Part shown: piece after piece, positions 1 through 7,561 of the stretch
Layout of the letters: every line of letters starts with the position of its first letter
How positions within the stretch are numbered: position 1 is the stretch's first letter
Origin: an uncultured Mycoplasmataceae bacterium
Lineage (GTDB): Bacteria; Bacillota_I; Bacilli_A; Mycoplasmatales; Mycoplasmoidaceae
NCBI GenBank assembly: GCA_949288005.1
Contig: CASEIK010000023.1
Location: forward strand, 1 to 47,101
Direction: 5' to 3'
Length of the DNA stretch: 47,101 nucleotides
Program-made: the position numbers and the translations under genes
Notes under the pieces: model-generated
The model's database searches: none
Told to the model about the DNA's origin: nothing
What the model saw: the letters and a program-made list of their open reading frames with translations, nothing else

Positions 1-42
1 ATTTTTCTTTCATCTTTTGAAATTTGAGTGTATAACATAATT

Positions 43-73
43 GCTCCCTTCCATACTAAGGGAGCACTTTTTT
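43..73 (+). terminator. Intrinsic terminator of a gene left of the window
   Basis: An 8-bp perfect stem, GCTCCCTT (43-50) with AAGGGAGC (58-65), has a 7-nt loop and is followed by a T-rich run at 68-73. The T-run lies on the right, so it would stop rightward transcription entering from outside the window. The last bases of its 3' arm can also pair further downstream (see findings). Confidence 0.7.
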
Positions 74-85
74 ATTTATAGACAA

Positions 86-131
86 ATTATAAAGTGCTCC
101 ACCTTAATTATATGGTGTTGCACTTTATAAT
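86..131. repeat. 12-bp perfect inverted repeat
   Basis: ATTATAAAGTGC (86-97) is perfectly complementary to GCACTTTATAAT (120-131). The 22-nt interior contains a further CACC/GGTG pairing (100-103 with 114-117). No strong T-run follows on either strand, so it is not a clean terminator. It lies between the terminator at 43-73 and the tuf terminator. Its function is unknown. Confidence 0.6.
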
Positions 132-141
132 TCAATTTAGG

Positions 142-170
142 AAAAAGCAGGATATCAACCTGCTTTTTTT
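142..170 (-). terminator. Terminator of tuf (bidirectional hairpin)
   Basis: AAAAAGCAGG (142-151) pairs with CCTGCTTTTT (159-168) around a 7-nt loop. Read on the minus strand it lies about 25 nt beyond the tuf stop codon and is followed by T residues. The symmetric A/T tracts mean it could also work on the plus strand. Confidence 0.8.
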
Positions 171-194
171 ATCAAATGAAAAATATAAAGTATA

Positions 195-1379
195 TTATTT
201 AATAATTTTAGTTACAGTACCAGCACCAACAGTTCTTCCACCTTCACGAATAGAGAATTTAGAACCAACTTCGATTGCAACTGGAGCAATTAATTCAACA
301 GTAATAGAAGTATTATCACCAGGCATAATCATTTCAACACCTTCTTTTAATGTAATAGCACCTGTTACATCAGTAGTTCTAAAGTAGAATTGAGGTCTAT
401 ATCCTTTAAACATTGGAGTATGTCTTCCACCTTCTTCTTTTTTCAAAGCATAAATTTCTGCTTCAAATTGTGTATGAGGTGTAATAGTACCAGGTTTAGC
501 TAATACTTGTCCTCTTTCAACTTCTTCCTTCTTTGTACCTCTTAACAAAATACCTGCATTGTCACCAGCTTCAGCATAATCTAATTGTTTTCTAAACATT
601 TCAATACCTGTTGCAACTGTTTTTTGAGTAGGTTTTAAACCAACAATTTCAACTTCATCATTTAAGTTTAAACGTCCTCTTTCAACTCTACCTGTAACAA
701 CAGTACCTCTACCAGAAATTGTAAAAACATCTTCAATTGCTAATAAGAAAGGTTTATCAACATCTCTTGCTGGGGTTGGAATGTAGTCATCAACTGCCTT
801 CATTAATTCATGAATTTGTTTTTCATATTCTGCATCACCTTCAAGAGCTTTTAACGCTGAACCTCTAATTACAGGAGCATTGTCACCATCAAAACCATAA
901 GATTTTAATAAGTCTCTAATTTCCATTTCAACTAAATCTTGCATTTCCTTGTCGTTCATCATGTCACATTTATTTAGGAACACTACAATCTTAGGAACAC
1001 CTACTTGTCTTGCAAGCAAGATGTGTTCTCTAGTTTGAGGCATTGGTCCATCAGTTGCAGCAACAACTAGAATAGCACCATCCATTTGTGCAGCACCAGT
1101 AATCATATTTTTAACATAGTCAGCATGTCCAGGACAGTCAACGTGTGCATAGTGTCTAGCATCTGTTTGGTATTCAACGTGAGCTGTATTAATAGTAATA
1201 CCTCTTTCTTTTTCTTCAGGTGCGCTATCAATTGATGCATAATCCATAGCTTTAGCTTTACCACTTTTAGCTAGAACAGTACAAATAGCAGCAGTTAGTG
1301 TTGTCTTACCATGGTCAATATGTCCAATTGTACCAATATTTACATGGGGTTTACTTCTGTCAAATTTTTCTTTTGCCAT
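195..1379 (-). CDS. tuf: Elongation factor Tu
   Basis: This is the GTPase that delivers aminoacyl-tRNA to the ribosomal A site in the cytoplasm. The 394-residue product has the usual full length. Visible motifs are the P-loop GHIDHGKT (about residues 18-25), DCPGH (G3), NKCD (G4) and SAL (G5), followed by complete domains II and III ending [10 protein letters not shown]. The ATG is preceded by a good Shine-Dalgarno sequence, AAGGAGATT, 6-8 nt upstream. It is the last gene of the minus-strand run that starts at ktrB, but an 85-nt AT-rich gap separates it from the upstream gene, so it probably has its own promoter. A strong hairpin terminator follows at 142-170. Nothing suggests damage. Identification is certain from motif order and overall identity to the family. 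Confidence 0.99.
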   Translation of the reverse strand: MAKEKFDRSKPHVNIGTIGHIDHGKTTLTAAICTVLAKSGKAKAMDYASIDSAPEEKERGITINTAHVEYQTDARHYAHVDCPGHADYVKNMITGAAQMDGAILVVAATDGPMPQTREHILLARQVGVPKIVVFLNKCDMMNDKEMQDLVEMEIRDLLKSYGFDGDNAPVIRGSALKALEGDAEYEKQIHELMKAVDDYIPTPARDVDKPFLLAIEDVFTISGRGTVVTGRVERGRLNLNDEVEIVGLKPTQKTVATGIEMFRKQLDYAEAGDNAGILLRGTKKEEVERGQVLAKPGTITPHTQFEAEIYALKKEEGGRHTPMFKGYRPQFYFRTTDVTGAITLKEGVEMIMPGDNTSITVELIAPVAIEVGSKFSIREGGRTVGAGTVTKIIK

Positions 1380-1464
1380 TTCATAATCTCCTTATTTAAC
1401 ATATTAATAATATCATTTATTTAAAAAATATGTAATTTTTTTTTAAAAAACCAAATAAAAATTA

Positions 1465-2268
1465 CTATTTATAAATTATTTTATTAAAAATGGATGTAAC
1501 TTTATTTGTTTTATCATCAATTGAGATCACAACAAATGATAATTGAAAATTATCATCAATAGCTTCTTTTAATCTAAAAAAGCTAGTTTTTTCATAAAAA
1601 AGGTCAATTAATGTTGCTGGTTCAGCACCTATAATTCCATTTGATGGACCAGTCATCCCTGCATCAGTTATATATGCTGTGTTATCTACAATCTTGGCAT
1701 CATTTGTTTGAACATGAGTGTGAGTACCTATGATGGCAGTAACTTTATTCTTAAAGCAAATTAAAGCACAATTTTTTTCACTTGTTGTTTCACTATGAAA
1801 ATCTATTATGTGTATATCATGAGTATCAATAGAATCAGTGATTAAGTTATCCAAAGCAATAAAAGGATTTGTAAAATCATTTTTTTGTTTACTATTATAA
1901 ATCGAACTACCTAATATATTGGTGATTCTAATTCTTTTATTATTAACATTAACAACAGTTGTACCTTTACCAATTCTACCAATAAGTGATGATGATTTTA
2001 TATTTAATGGTCTAACAACATTATGCATTGCTAACACATCTACATAATCACGTTGTTTTCAAGTATGATTTCCCATTGTAATCATATCGACACCAGCTTC
2101 AATCAATTGATTATAATCGCATATACTCAATCCTCTACAATTAGTAGCATTTTCTGCATTAACAATTGTAAAATCAATATTATATTCTTTTTTAAGTTTA
2201 TCTAGTTTAGTCTTAACTGCTTTAATCCCGGTTTTACCAAAGATATCACCAACAAAAAGTATGTTCAT
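1465..2268 (-). CDS. ymdB: YmdB-type calcineurin-like phosphoesterase (2',3'-cyclic nucleotide family)
   Basis: The 267-residue protein belongs to the TIGR00282/YmdB metallophosphoesterases. Characterised members hydrolyse 2',3'-cyclic nucleotides and, in Bacillus subtilis, affect biofilm and motility choices. The metal-binding residues are in their family positions: Asp8 in GDIFG, Glu39-Asn40 in NAEN, Asn67-His68 in GNHTW, a later FHSE histidine and the HTHVQT pair. Trp70 of GNHTW is encoded by TGA at 2059-2061, which is direct support for genetic code 4. The gene is intact and has the normal family length. Its start ATG has only a weak upstream purine stretch. It lies 33 nt after the unknown gene 2302-3024 and before tuf. 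The cellular role in this organism is inferred from the family only. Confidence 0.9.
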
Positions 2269-2301
2269 ATAAACTTTCTACATTAAAACAATAAAGTTAT
2301 T

Positions 2302-3024
2302 TTAATCTAAAAATTTAATATTTTTTGATTTTATTTGTTTTTTTCTTCGATTGTCATATCATTCCTTCATATTAACAATTTTTGAACCAGTAACTTCAGG
2401 AATCTCATAATTAAATCTTCCATTAGTTGATTTAATAATCTCATACACTGCATTTACAAAACATTCAATGCATGAATAAGTTTCTAAATCATTATTATTG
2501 TCAACAAGGTATGCAAATATTATATGATTGCCTATTTTTTTACACATTATATTTGATGTATTGACTAACTCAACCAATTTAACAAAGAAAGAGGTAGCAA
2601 TTGAATTAAAAGCAATATAACCTAATTTAGAATTAGTATATGAAATTATCAATGGTTTAATCATAGAAATATCAAGATTATTTTTTCATAAATCAATATA
2701 TTGATCATTGAAAAGCTTAAAATCAAAATCTAAATCAAAATTCAATGTCATATCAAAAACTCTAATAACACCATTGTGGATTAAATCTTGATAATAGTAA
2801 CTTGACGAGTTATTGGCATATTTTCGATCAAATTCCACATCATATACATCAAAAAAATATCTTGAGTAATCACTAAAAGAATCAATACAAATTATTTGAA
2901 AATTATCAAAAGCTAAAAAATTAGTCGGGCAAACAGTACTAACAATTTCAAAACTAGTAATTATTTTATTTTTTTCAACTATATTAGCTAGTTTACAAGG
3001 TTCAAAATTAATTCTCATAATCAT
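2302..3024 (-). CDS. Conserved-looking hypothetical protein, 240 residues
   Basis: I do not recognise this protein. It reads continuously through two TGA codons (at about 2686 and 2359) and ends with a basic tail, NRRKKQIKSKN. There is no signal peptide and no convincing membrane helix, so it is probably cytosolic. The middle contains a serine/tyrosine-rich stretch (NNSSSYYYQD) and alternating Asp/Phe residues. Two in-frame ATG codons (3024 and 3018) are equally plausible starts; neither has a good Shine-Dalgarno sequence. It starts 12 nt after the ispF stop and precedes the YmdB-type gene by 33 nt, so it is probably cotranscribed with both. The position gives no clear functional hint. Confidence 0.75.
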
Positions 3025-3036
3025 ATTTTACCATTA

Positions 3037-3489
3037 TTAAGTAATAGTTAAAACACAATAACATTCAATCATTTCTATATCTTGTTCATATCTTGTTACT
3101 TTGATTGTAATGTTATTATTCTTAATAATATGAATTAAATTAGATTTAATTTTTTCTAAATAATTTTTTAACAAAATTTTTTCACAAACTATAGTAATAT
3201 CAATGTTCTCTATATTAACTCCTAGGTTATTTAACTTATCTAGTGTTTCACATAAAAAAAATGTGCTATCTTTATTTTTGTAGATAGGGTTATCATCAGG
3301 ATAAATTTCACCAATTGTTTTTTCTCCAATAGCTGCTAACATACAACTAGTTATAGAATGACAAATTAAATCACCATCTGAATGTGCAACAATTGAATAC
3401 TTAGCATTATTAACTTCTACTCCACCTAAAATTAATGGCTTACTATTTTTATAAAGTTTATGTATATCCTTAGCAAAAAAAACTTTCAT
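3037..3489 (-). CDS. ispF: 2-C-methyl-D-erythritol 2,4-cyclodiphosphate synthase-like protein
   Basis: IspF makes the cyclic diphosphate intermediate of the MEP isoprenoid pathway. The 150-residue product keeps the zinc-site residues: an Asp-x-His pair in AKDIHKL and the histidine of AHSDGD. It also has the segment IGEIYPDDNP and a KVTRYE element that matches the KATTTE region, keeping the threonine and glutamate thought to position the substrate. It differs in the C-terminal part: the family's GFTGRGEG loop is replaced by a shorter sequence, DIEMIECYC. I chose the ATG at 3489 because it lies directly after the ktrB stop (TAA-T-ATG); a TTG at 3498 is a longer alternative. No other MEP-pathway gene is in the window, and many mollicutes lack the pathway. 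IspF homology is clear; full activity is inferred. Confidence 0.85.
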   Translation of the reverse strand: MKVFFAKDIHKLYKNSKPLILGGVEVNNAKYSIVAHSDGDLICHSITSCMLAAIGEKTIGEIYPDDNPIYKNKDSTFFLCETLDKLNNLGVNIENIDITIVCEKILLKNYLEKIKSNLIHIIKNNNITIKVTRYEQDIEMIECYCVLTIT

Positions 3490-3490
3490 A

Positions 3491-5230
3491 TTAACCAATT
3501 CTCACTTCTTCTTCCATATACTCAAAATTATTTTCTTTAATTTTACTTCTTCTGAATACAAGTAATGTAGAAGAAATACCATATTGTCCAATAAACATTA
3601 GCAACATTAAATAAAGTTTTCCTATTCAATTTAAGTCAACTAAATCTATTGATGATAAGCCAACTGTTCCAAAAGCTGATGAAGTTACATACATTGCATT
3701 AGAAAATGCATCATAAGTATCAGAACCTTTTTCAAGATTTGAAACAACAATGATAGCACCTATTGATATAATAATTATTCCAACAAAACTAACAATGAAA
3801 GAATCAACAACGTTTTTTGTTGGTATTTTTCGATGGTGAATTCTAACTGTTTTCTTTCCTAGTAAACGTGATCATATTGCTAAAACTAAAATCGCAAAAG
3901 TAGTTACCCGAATACCACCTGCAGTTGATGAAGGCGCACCACCAACATACATCATACCAATATTTAATCACTTAGTTGATGGATTTAAAATTCCATTATC
4001 GAAGGTTGCAAAACCTGCAGAACGAGTAGTGATTGCTTGGAATATTAAATTTCAAGATTTATTGAAATAATTTAAATTAGGATTGTTAATTGATCCAAAA
4101 GCACTTGATGTATCATTTCAAACCATGTTTAAGCCAGCACCAACAGAAGTACATTCAAATATGAATGTTAAACCAACTGATAAAATCATTAAAATAAAAT
4201 AAGTTATTAAAGAAATTTTTGTTAGTAGTGAAACATGATGCTTTTTATTATATTTAAAATTAAAGGCATAAATCTTAAAAAATTTATATTGATATACAAT
4301 TCTCTTTTTTACATCAATTTTAATAATTACATCATAGATTACAGGAAAACCAATACCACCAACAATAAATTCTAATGATGTCATAAATAAAAATAAAGCA
4401 TTAGCATCGTTTCTATATGGTGCTAGAGAATAATCACTTATAATATCAAAGCCTGCATTATTTATGGATGATATTGAATGAAAAAAACCAGCTAAAAATG
4501 AATTAGCAGGATTCATATACAGATGGTTATAAGTACTTGAATCAATTGTTAAACCATTTTGTTGAACAATAGGAATATATGCAGGTTTAAGCAAAAATCA
4601 AAAAGAAAAGAAAAAACCAAAAAATAATTCAATCACTAGAATAAAAATCGATGAAGTAATTAACATCTTTTCTGTATCACCAATTTTTGTATTTCCTTTT
4701 TCAGATTGTGCTAACAACGTTTGACCTATTGTTACTTTGTCCATTCTATTAAATATCTTTCATATCAAAAAGAAAAGAAACATTATCCCGAATCCACCAA
4801 GTTGAATTAAGATCATTAAAATAATAGAACCAAAAGTTGAAAACACCTGGTAGGTTGGTGCTAATGTTAACCCAGTATCACTGAAAGCACTAAAAGCTGT
4901 AAAGAGGCAATCAAAAAAACCAAAATGAAATGTTTGATTACTATTAACTCATTTACTACCGTCAAAAACTTTTAATGTCATTACATATTCATTATTTATA
5001 TATTGAAGATTAAATTGATCACCACCAAAACCTTCTAATCTAAATGGTTCTAATGAGATAGGTAAATATAATAAAATAGAAAAAATTAAAAGTAGCAAAA
5101 AGTAGATTCTAAACATTTTTCTACTAGTCGAAGAACCGATGATAATATTTTTTATACCAGTTTTGGTGAAAACGTTTTTTCTAAACTCTTTAAAATACTT
5201 TTTAATTGTCTTTGTGGTAGTTGAATTCAT
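3491..5230 (-). CDS. ktrB: Potassium uptake protein, TrkH/KtrB family membrane subunit
   Basis: This is the K+-translocating membrane subunit that works with the cytosolic KtrA gate. The 579-residue protein has the four selectivity-filter loops of the superfamily in order: SDTGLTL, NNAGFDI, TRSAGFA and FGTVGLS, each following a short pore helix. Many hydrophobic helices alternate with basic cytoplasmic turns. The basic N-terminus (about 45 residues before the first helix) is long. The frame passes several TGA codons, for example after GSK at about 4949 and after GLNMV at about 4118, which is why it looks fragmented under the standard code. It ends two bases before the ispF ATG. It is divergent from ktrA, with promoters packed into the 68-bp gap. 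Family assignment is firm; Ktr rather than Trk follows from the adjacent short KtrA. Confidence 0.93.
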
Positions 5231-5254
5231 TTTTTACCATTTTTACAATAATAT

Positions 5255-5269
5255 ATTATAGTGTATAAT
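5255..5269. promoter_or_regulatory. Back-to-back -10 boxes of ktrB (minus) and ktrA (plus)
   Basis: TATAAT at 5264-5269 faces ktrA, with a TTTACA-like -35 at 5242-5247 (16-bp spacing). The complement of 5255-5260 is also TATAAT and faces ktrB. Only three bases separate the two -10 boxes. RNA polymerase could not occupy both at once, so the two K+-uptake subunits may be expressed competitively. Confidence 0.6.
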
Positions 5270-5298
5270 AATTAATATTATTTTCAAAATGGTGATTT

Positions 5299-5985
5299 AT
5301 GAAAAAAAATGTGTTTGTTATTGGTTTAGGAAGATTTGGTAGAAATTTAGTATTAAATTTAATTGAAAATGATGTTGATGTTGGTATTGCTGATATTGAT
5401 AGCAAATTAATTCAAGAATTTGGTTCAGCAAATGGAATTAGTACTGCAATTACACTTGATTCAACTAATCTTGATGCTTTGATTGCTTCTGGAATCAACA
5501 AAGTTCAAAAAGTAGTTGTTGCAATGGCAGATATTGAAAACTCATTATTAACATGTGCTAATTTAAAGGAAATTGGTGTAAAAAGTATCACTGCTAAAGC
5601 GCAAAACAATACACATTCTAGACTTTTGAAAGCAATTGGTGTACAAGATGTAATTTTCCCAGAAAAAGATTCGGCTGAATTAACTGCTCAACAAATTATT
5701 TATGATCAAATAAACATAATAAAAAAGAATAAAGAAATAACAATTCTTAGTGTTGTTATTAAAGATGAAAAACTATTCAACAAGCCTTATAAAGATATTG
5801 AAAATGATGATTTCAAGATTTTCGCTGTTAAGAAGAATGAATTAAATTCCAAAATAGAATATAACATTACAAATGATGATTTGATTGATAAACTTGATAA
5901 GCTATACATTATATGTGATAGTTCGAAACTTAAAAATATCAAAAAAATCTTTAAGAATGAAGAAAAGCAAAAAAAATCTAAATAA
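5299..5985 (+). CDS. ktrA: Potassium uptake regulatory subunit KtrA (TrkA family)
   Basis: This cytosolic RCK-type subunit binds nucleotides and gates KtrB. The 228-residue length is typical of KtrA. An N-terminal Rossmann fold shows GLGRFG (residues 9-14) and the acidic end of the second strand (ADID, about 31-34), followed by the typical ITAKAQN and GVQDVIFPEKDSA segments. The C-terminal third (from about residue 145) fits a TrkA-C domain and ends in a lysine-rich tail. The ATG has no strong Shine-Dalgarno sequence (GGTGA only), but the -10 box at 5264-5269 leaves a leader of roughly 20 nt. It is divergent from its membrane partner ktrB. No truncation is seen. Confidence 0.93.
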   Translation: MKKNVFVIGLGRFGRNLVLNLIENDVDVGIADIDSKLIQEFGSANGISTAITLDSTNLDALIASGINKVQKVVVAMADIENSLLTCANLKEIGVKSITAKAQNNTHSRLLKAIGVQDVIFPEKDSAELTAQQIIYDQINIIKKNKEITILSVVIKDEKLFNKPYKDIENDDFKIFAVKKNELNSKIEYNITNDDLIDKLDKLYIICDSSKLKNIKKIFKNEEKQKKSK

Positions 5986-6030
5986 GAATATTTAGATTTT
6001 AATAATTATTTATATACTATATACTCTTTG

Positions 6031-6071
6031 GGAAATGTAGGAATTGAACCTACTAAATTACCAATATTTCC
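6031..6071 (-). pseudogene. tRNA-like minihelix (acceptor stem plus T-arm only)
   Basis: On the minus strand, three bases after the encoded CCA of tRNA-Trp, GGAAAT (complement of 6066-6071) can pair with ATTTCC (complement of 6031-6036). Directly inside is a T-arm with stem GTAGG/CCTAC and the classic loop TTCAATT. Only 12 nt separate the 5' acceptor strand from the T-arm, so D-arm and anticodon arm are missing. CA follows the acceptor stem. It is best read as a remnant of a tRNA gene with an internal deletion; a functional minihelix RNA cannot be excluded. Confidence 0.55.
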
Positions 6072-6074
6072 ATA

Positions 6075-6149
6075 TGGCAGGGGTAGCAGGACTCGAACCC
6101 ACAACACGCGGATTTGAAGTCCGCAGTTCTACCATTGAACTATACCCCT
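6075..6149 (-). tRNA. trnW: tRNA-Trp (anticodon UCA), decodes UGA
   Basis: A full cloverleaf is visible. The acceptor is AGGGGTA/TACCCCT. The anticodon arm GCGGACTTCAAATCCGC has anticodon TCA. The T-arm is GTGGGTTCGAGTCCTGC, the discriminator is G and the CCA end is encoded. This is the mollicute tRNA that reads UGA as tryptophan and accounts for the in-frame TGA codons across the window. It lies 14 nt downstream of the acyl carrier protein gene on the same strand and is probably cotranscribed with it and rpsO. Confidence 0.97.
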
Positions 6150-6163
6150 ATAATAAGTAGAAG

Positions 6164-6388
6164 TTATTTACTAAAAGCTTCTACTAAATCATTAAGTGTT
6201 TTAATGGTAATTAATTTTTCATCATCAAGAGTAACACCTAATTCTTCTTCAATTTGCATAATCAAGTTCATTGCAGCTAATGAATCTACATTTAAAGATT
6301 TCAAATCCCTTTGCATGTCACTAAAATCAATTTTAATACCATTATTCTGTGCAACTTTTTTAATAGCATCAACAACTTTATTAGACAT
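6164..6388 (-). CDS. acpP: Acyl carrier protein
   Basis: This is a 74-residue acidic helical protein carrying acyl groups on a 4'-phosphopantetheine arm. The attachment site is the serine of the DSL motif in LNVDSLAAMNLI (about residues 34-45), and the following EEELGVTLDDEKL matches helix II to III of ACPs. It starts one base after the rpsO stop, and the Shine-Dalgarno sequence (AGAGGA) lies inside the end of rpsO, so the two are translationally linked. AcpS, the enzyme that loads the arm, is encoded at 28321-28653. In mollicutes without full fatty-acid synthesis, ACP probably serves phospholipid acyl transfer; that is inference. Confidence 0.94.
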   Translation of the reverse strand: MSNKVVDAIKKVAQNNGIKIDFSDMQRDLKSLNVDSLAAMNLIMQIEEELGVTLDDEKLITIKTLNDLVEAFSK

Positions 6389-6389
6389 T

Positions 6390-6659
6390 TTATCCTCTTA
6401 AATTTAGATCCTTCAATAATTTACGATAAGCTTCAATATCTTTTCGTTCAAGATATTTTAACAACGATTTTCTTTTTGAAACTTTCTTGTACAAACCTCT
6501 TTTTGAATGTTTGTCTTTTTTATTTTCAACCATGTGTTGAGTAAGATTATCAATTTCAGCAGTTAATAATGCAATTTGAACTTCAACTTTACCAGTATTG
6601 GTTGCAGAACCACCAAATTTTTTAACAATCTCTTCTTTTGTTTTTTTTGAAACAGCCAT
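6390..6659 (-). CDS. rpsO: Ribosomal protein S15
   Basis: This is the small-subunit protein that binds 16S rRNA early in platform assembly. The 89-residue product has the full family length. It shows [20 protein letters not shown] followed by [18 protein letters not shown] (the 16S-binding helix-turn with conserved His and basic residues) and ends [16 protein letters not shown] upstream of the ATG is a good ribosome binding site. It heads a short minus-strand unit rpsO-acpP-tRNA-Trp. The 327-bp AT-rich gap upstream must contain its promoter. Confidence 0.98.
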   Translation of the reverse strand: MAVSKKTKEEIVKKFGGSATNTGKVEVQIALLTAEIDNLTQHMVENKKDKHSKRGLYKKVSKRKSLLKYLERKDIEAYRKLLKDLNLRG

Positions 6660-6986
6660 TTAATCTCCTTTTTAGCTTTTAAGAATTACCAAGTAAAAAT
6701 AAATCATTGTTTACCTAGTAATACATTTCCTTCCATATATATTTTATTAAAGTTTTTTTAAAAATTTATAATTTTTAAAAAAAATAACAAAATTTAACTA
6801 TTATTAATTATTGTTTTTTTTTAATTTTTTCTAGACTAACTACTATTTTTCATATTCTTAAAACAAAACATTAATGCCATAAAAATATAAACAAAATTAA
6901 AATGTAATTTTAAAGAAGAAATATCTCTAAATATTGTTGTAAACACTAACAATCAACTTATGAAAAAAATGTATAATTATATATAT
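6660..6986. other. AT-rich divergent intergenic region
   Basis: This 327-bp gap between rpsO (minus) and the plus-strand gene at 6987 holds no open frame of note. It is mostly A/T with poly-A and poly-T tracts. The only recognisable element is the TATAAT at 6972-6977 facing the right-hand gene. The rpsO promoter must lie here, but I cannot place it confidently. Confidence 0.6.
6972..6977 (+). promoter_or_regulatory. -10 box nine bases before a start codon
   Basis: A perfect TATAAT ends nine bases before the ATG at 6987. A transcription start 6-8 nt downstream of the box would leave almost no 5' untranslated region. No Shine-Dalgarno sequence is present. Confidence 0.6.
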
Positions 6987-7559
6987 ATGAAAACTGAACA
7001 AAAAGATTTAAAATTCTTTCAAAAAAAACTTAAAGAGGTTGATATTGTCGCTTACAAAACAATGGCTAAAAAAATGAAAAATCCACTTGAATTGGTAAAT
7101 GAATTAATTAGACATTATCAATGAATCCTAAAACATGGTGATCTTGATAAATTGAATTTACAAGATAATAATAATAGAATTTATCAAGACTTATTTATTT
7201 ATGCAATGACATCATCAAAAGACTTCTCTGATGAGTTTTATAATTATTTTATTAATTGTGTTAAAATTGCTTATAACAAAAAAACTCGAAGATGAAATTT
7301 TAGGTTAGTAAATGAAATTATTGTTAACTCAAAAAGGTTATATCATTTTGATGTGGCTGCAATGTATATTCTAATTGCTACTACATTAGGTGAATTGCAA
7401 GAATATATTAACAACATAAATATAAATAAAATTATTCATATAACCCATACACATGTAATTGAATTATTTGAAGGAATTGTTAGCCAAAGATTCTACAATG
7501 AATTAAAGAAAAAAATTATTAACAAAAGAGTTCTTATAAATGAATATGATTATAACTAA
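6987..7559 (+). CDS. Hypothetical protein, 190 residues
   Basis: I do not recognise this gene. It reads through TGA codons in HYQW and TRRW and gives a 190-residue, helix-rich, lysine- and asparagine-rich soluble protein without signal peptide or membrane segment. The start ATG has no Shine-Dalgarno sequence but is immediately preceded by a perfect -10 box. The stop codon lies two bases before the end of nrdA, which is convergent. It stands alone between two minus-strand operons, so the context gives no functional clue. The coding assignment rests on an uninterrupted code-4 frame, codon usage like its neighbours, and the well-placed promoter. Confidence 0.75.
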
Positions 7560-7561
7560 AA

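Noticed and set aside
94-387. Open frame antisense to the end of tuf
   Set aside because: It overlaps the tuf coding end and terminator, has no ribosome binding site, and its sequence is the mirror of a conserved gene.
2037-2061. Apparent frameshift or stop splitting the YmdB-like gene
   Set aside because: The stop is TGA in the same frame and encodes the conserved Trp of GNHTW, so the gene is intact. The same holds for nrdA, ktrB, potA, oppA and the surface protein.
6031-6071. Possibility that the minihelix is part of tmRNA
   Set aside because: No tag-coding segment or other tmRNA helices are found around it, and it is only 41 nt long.
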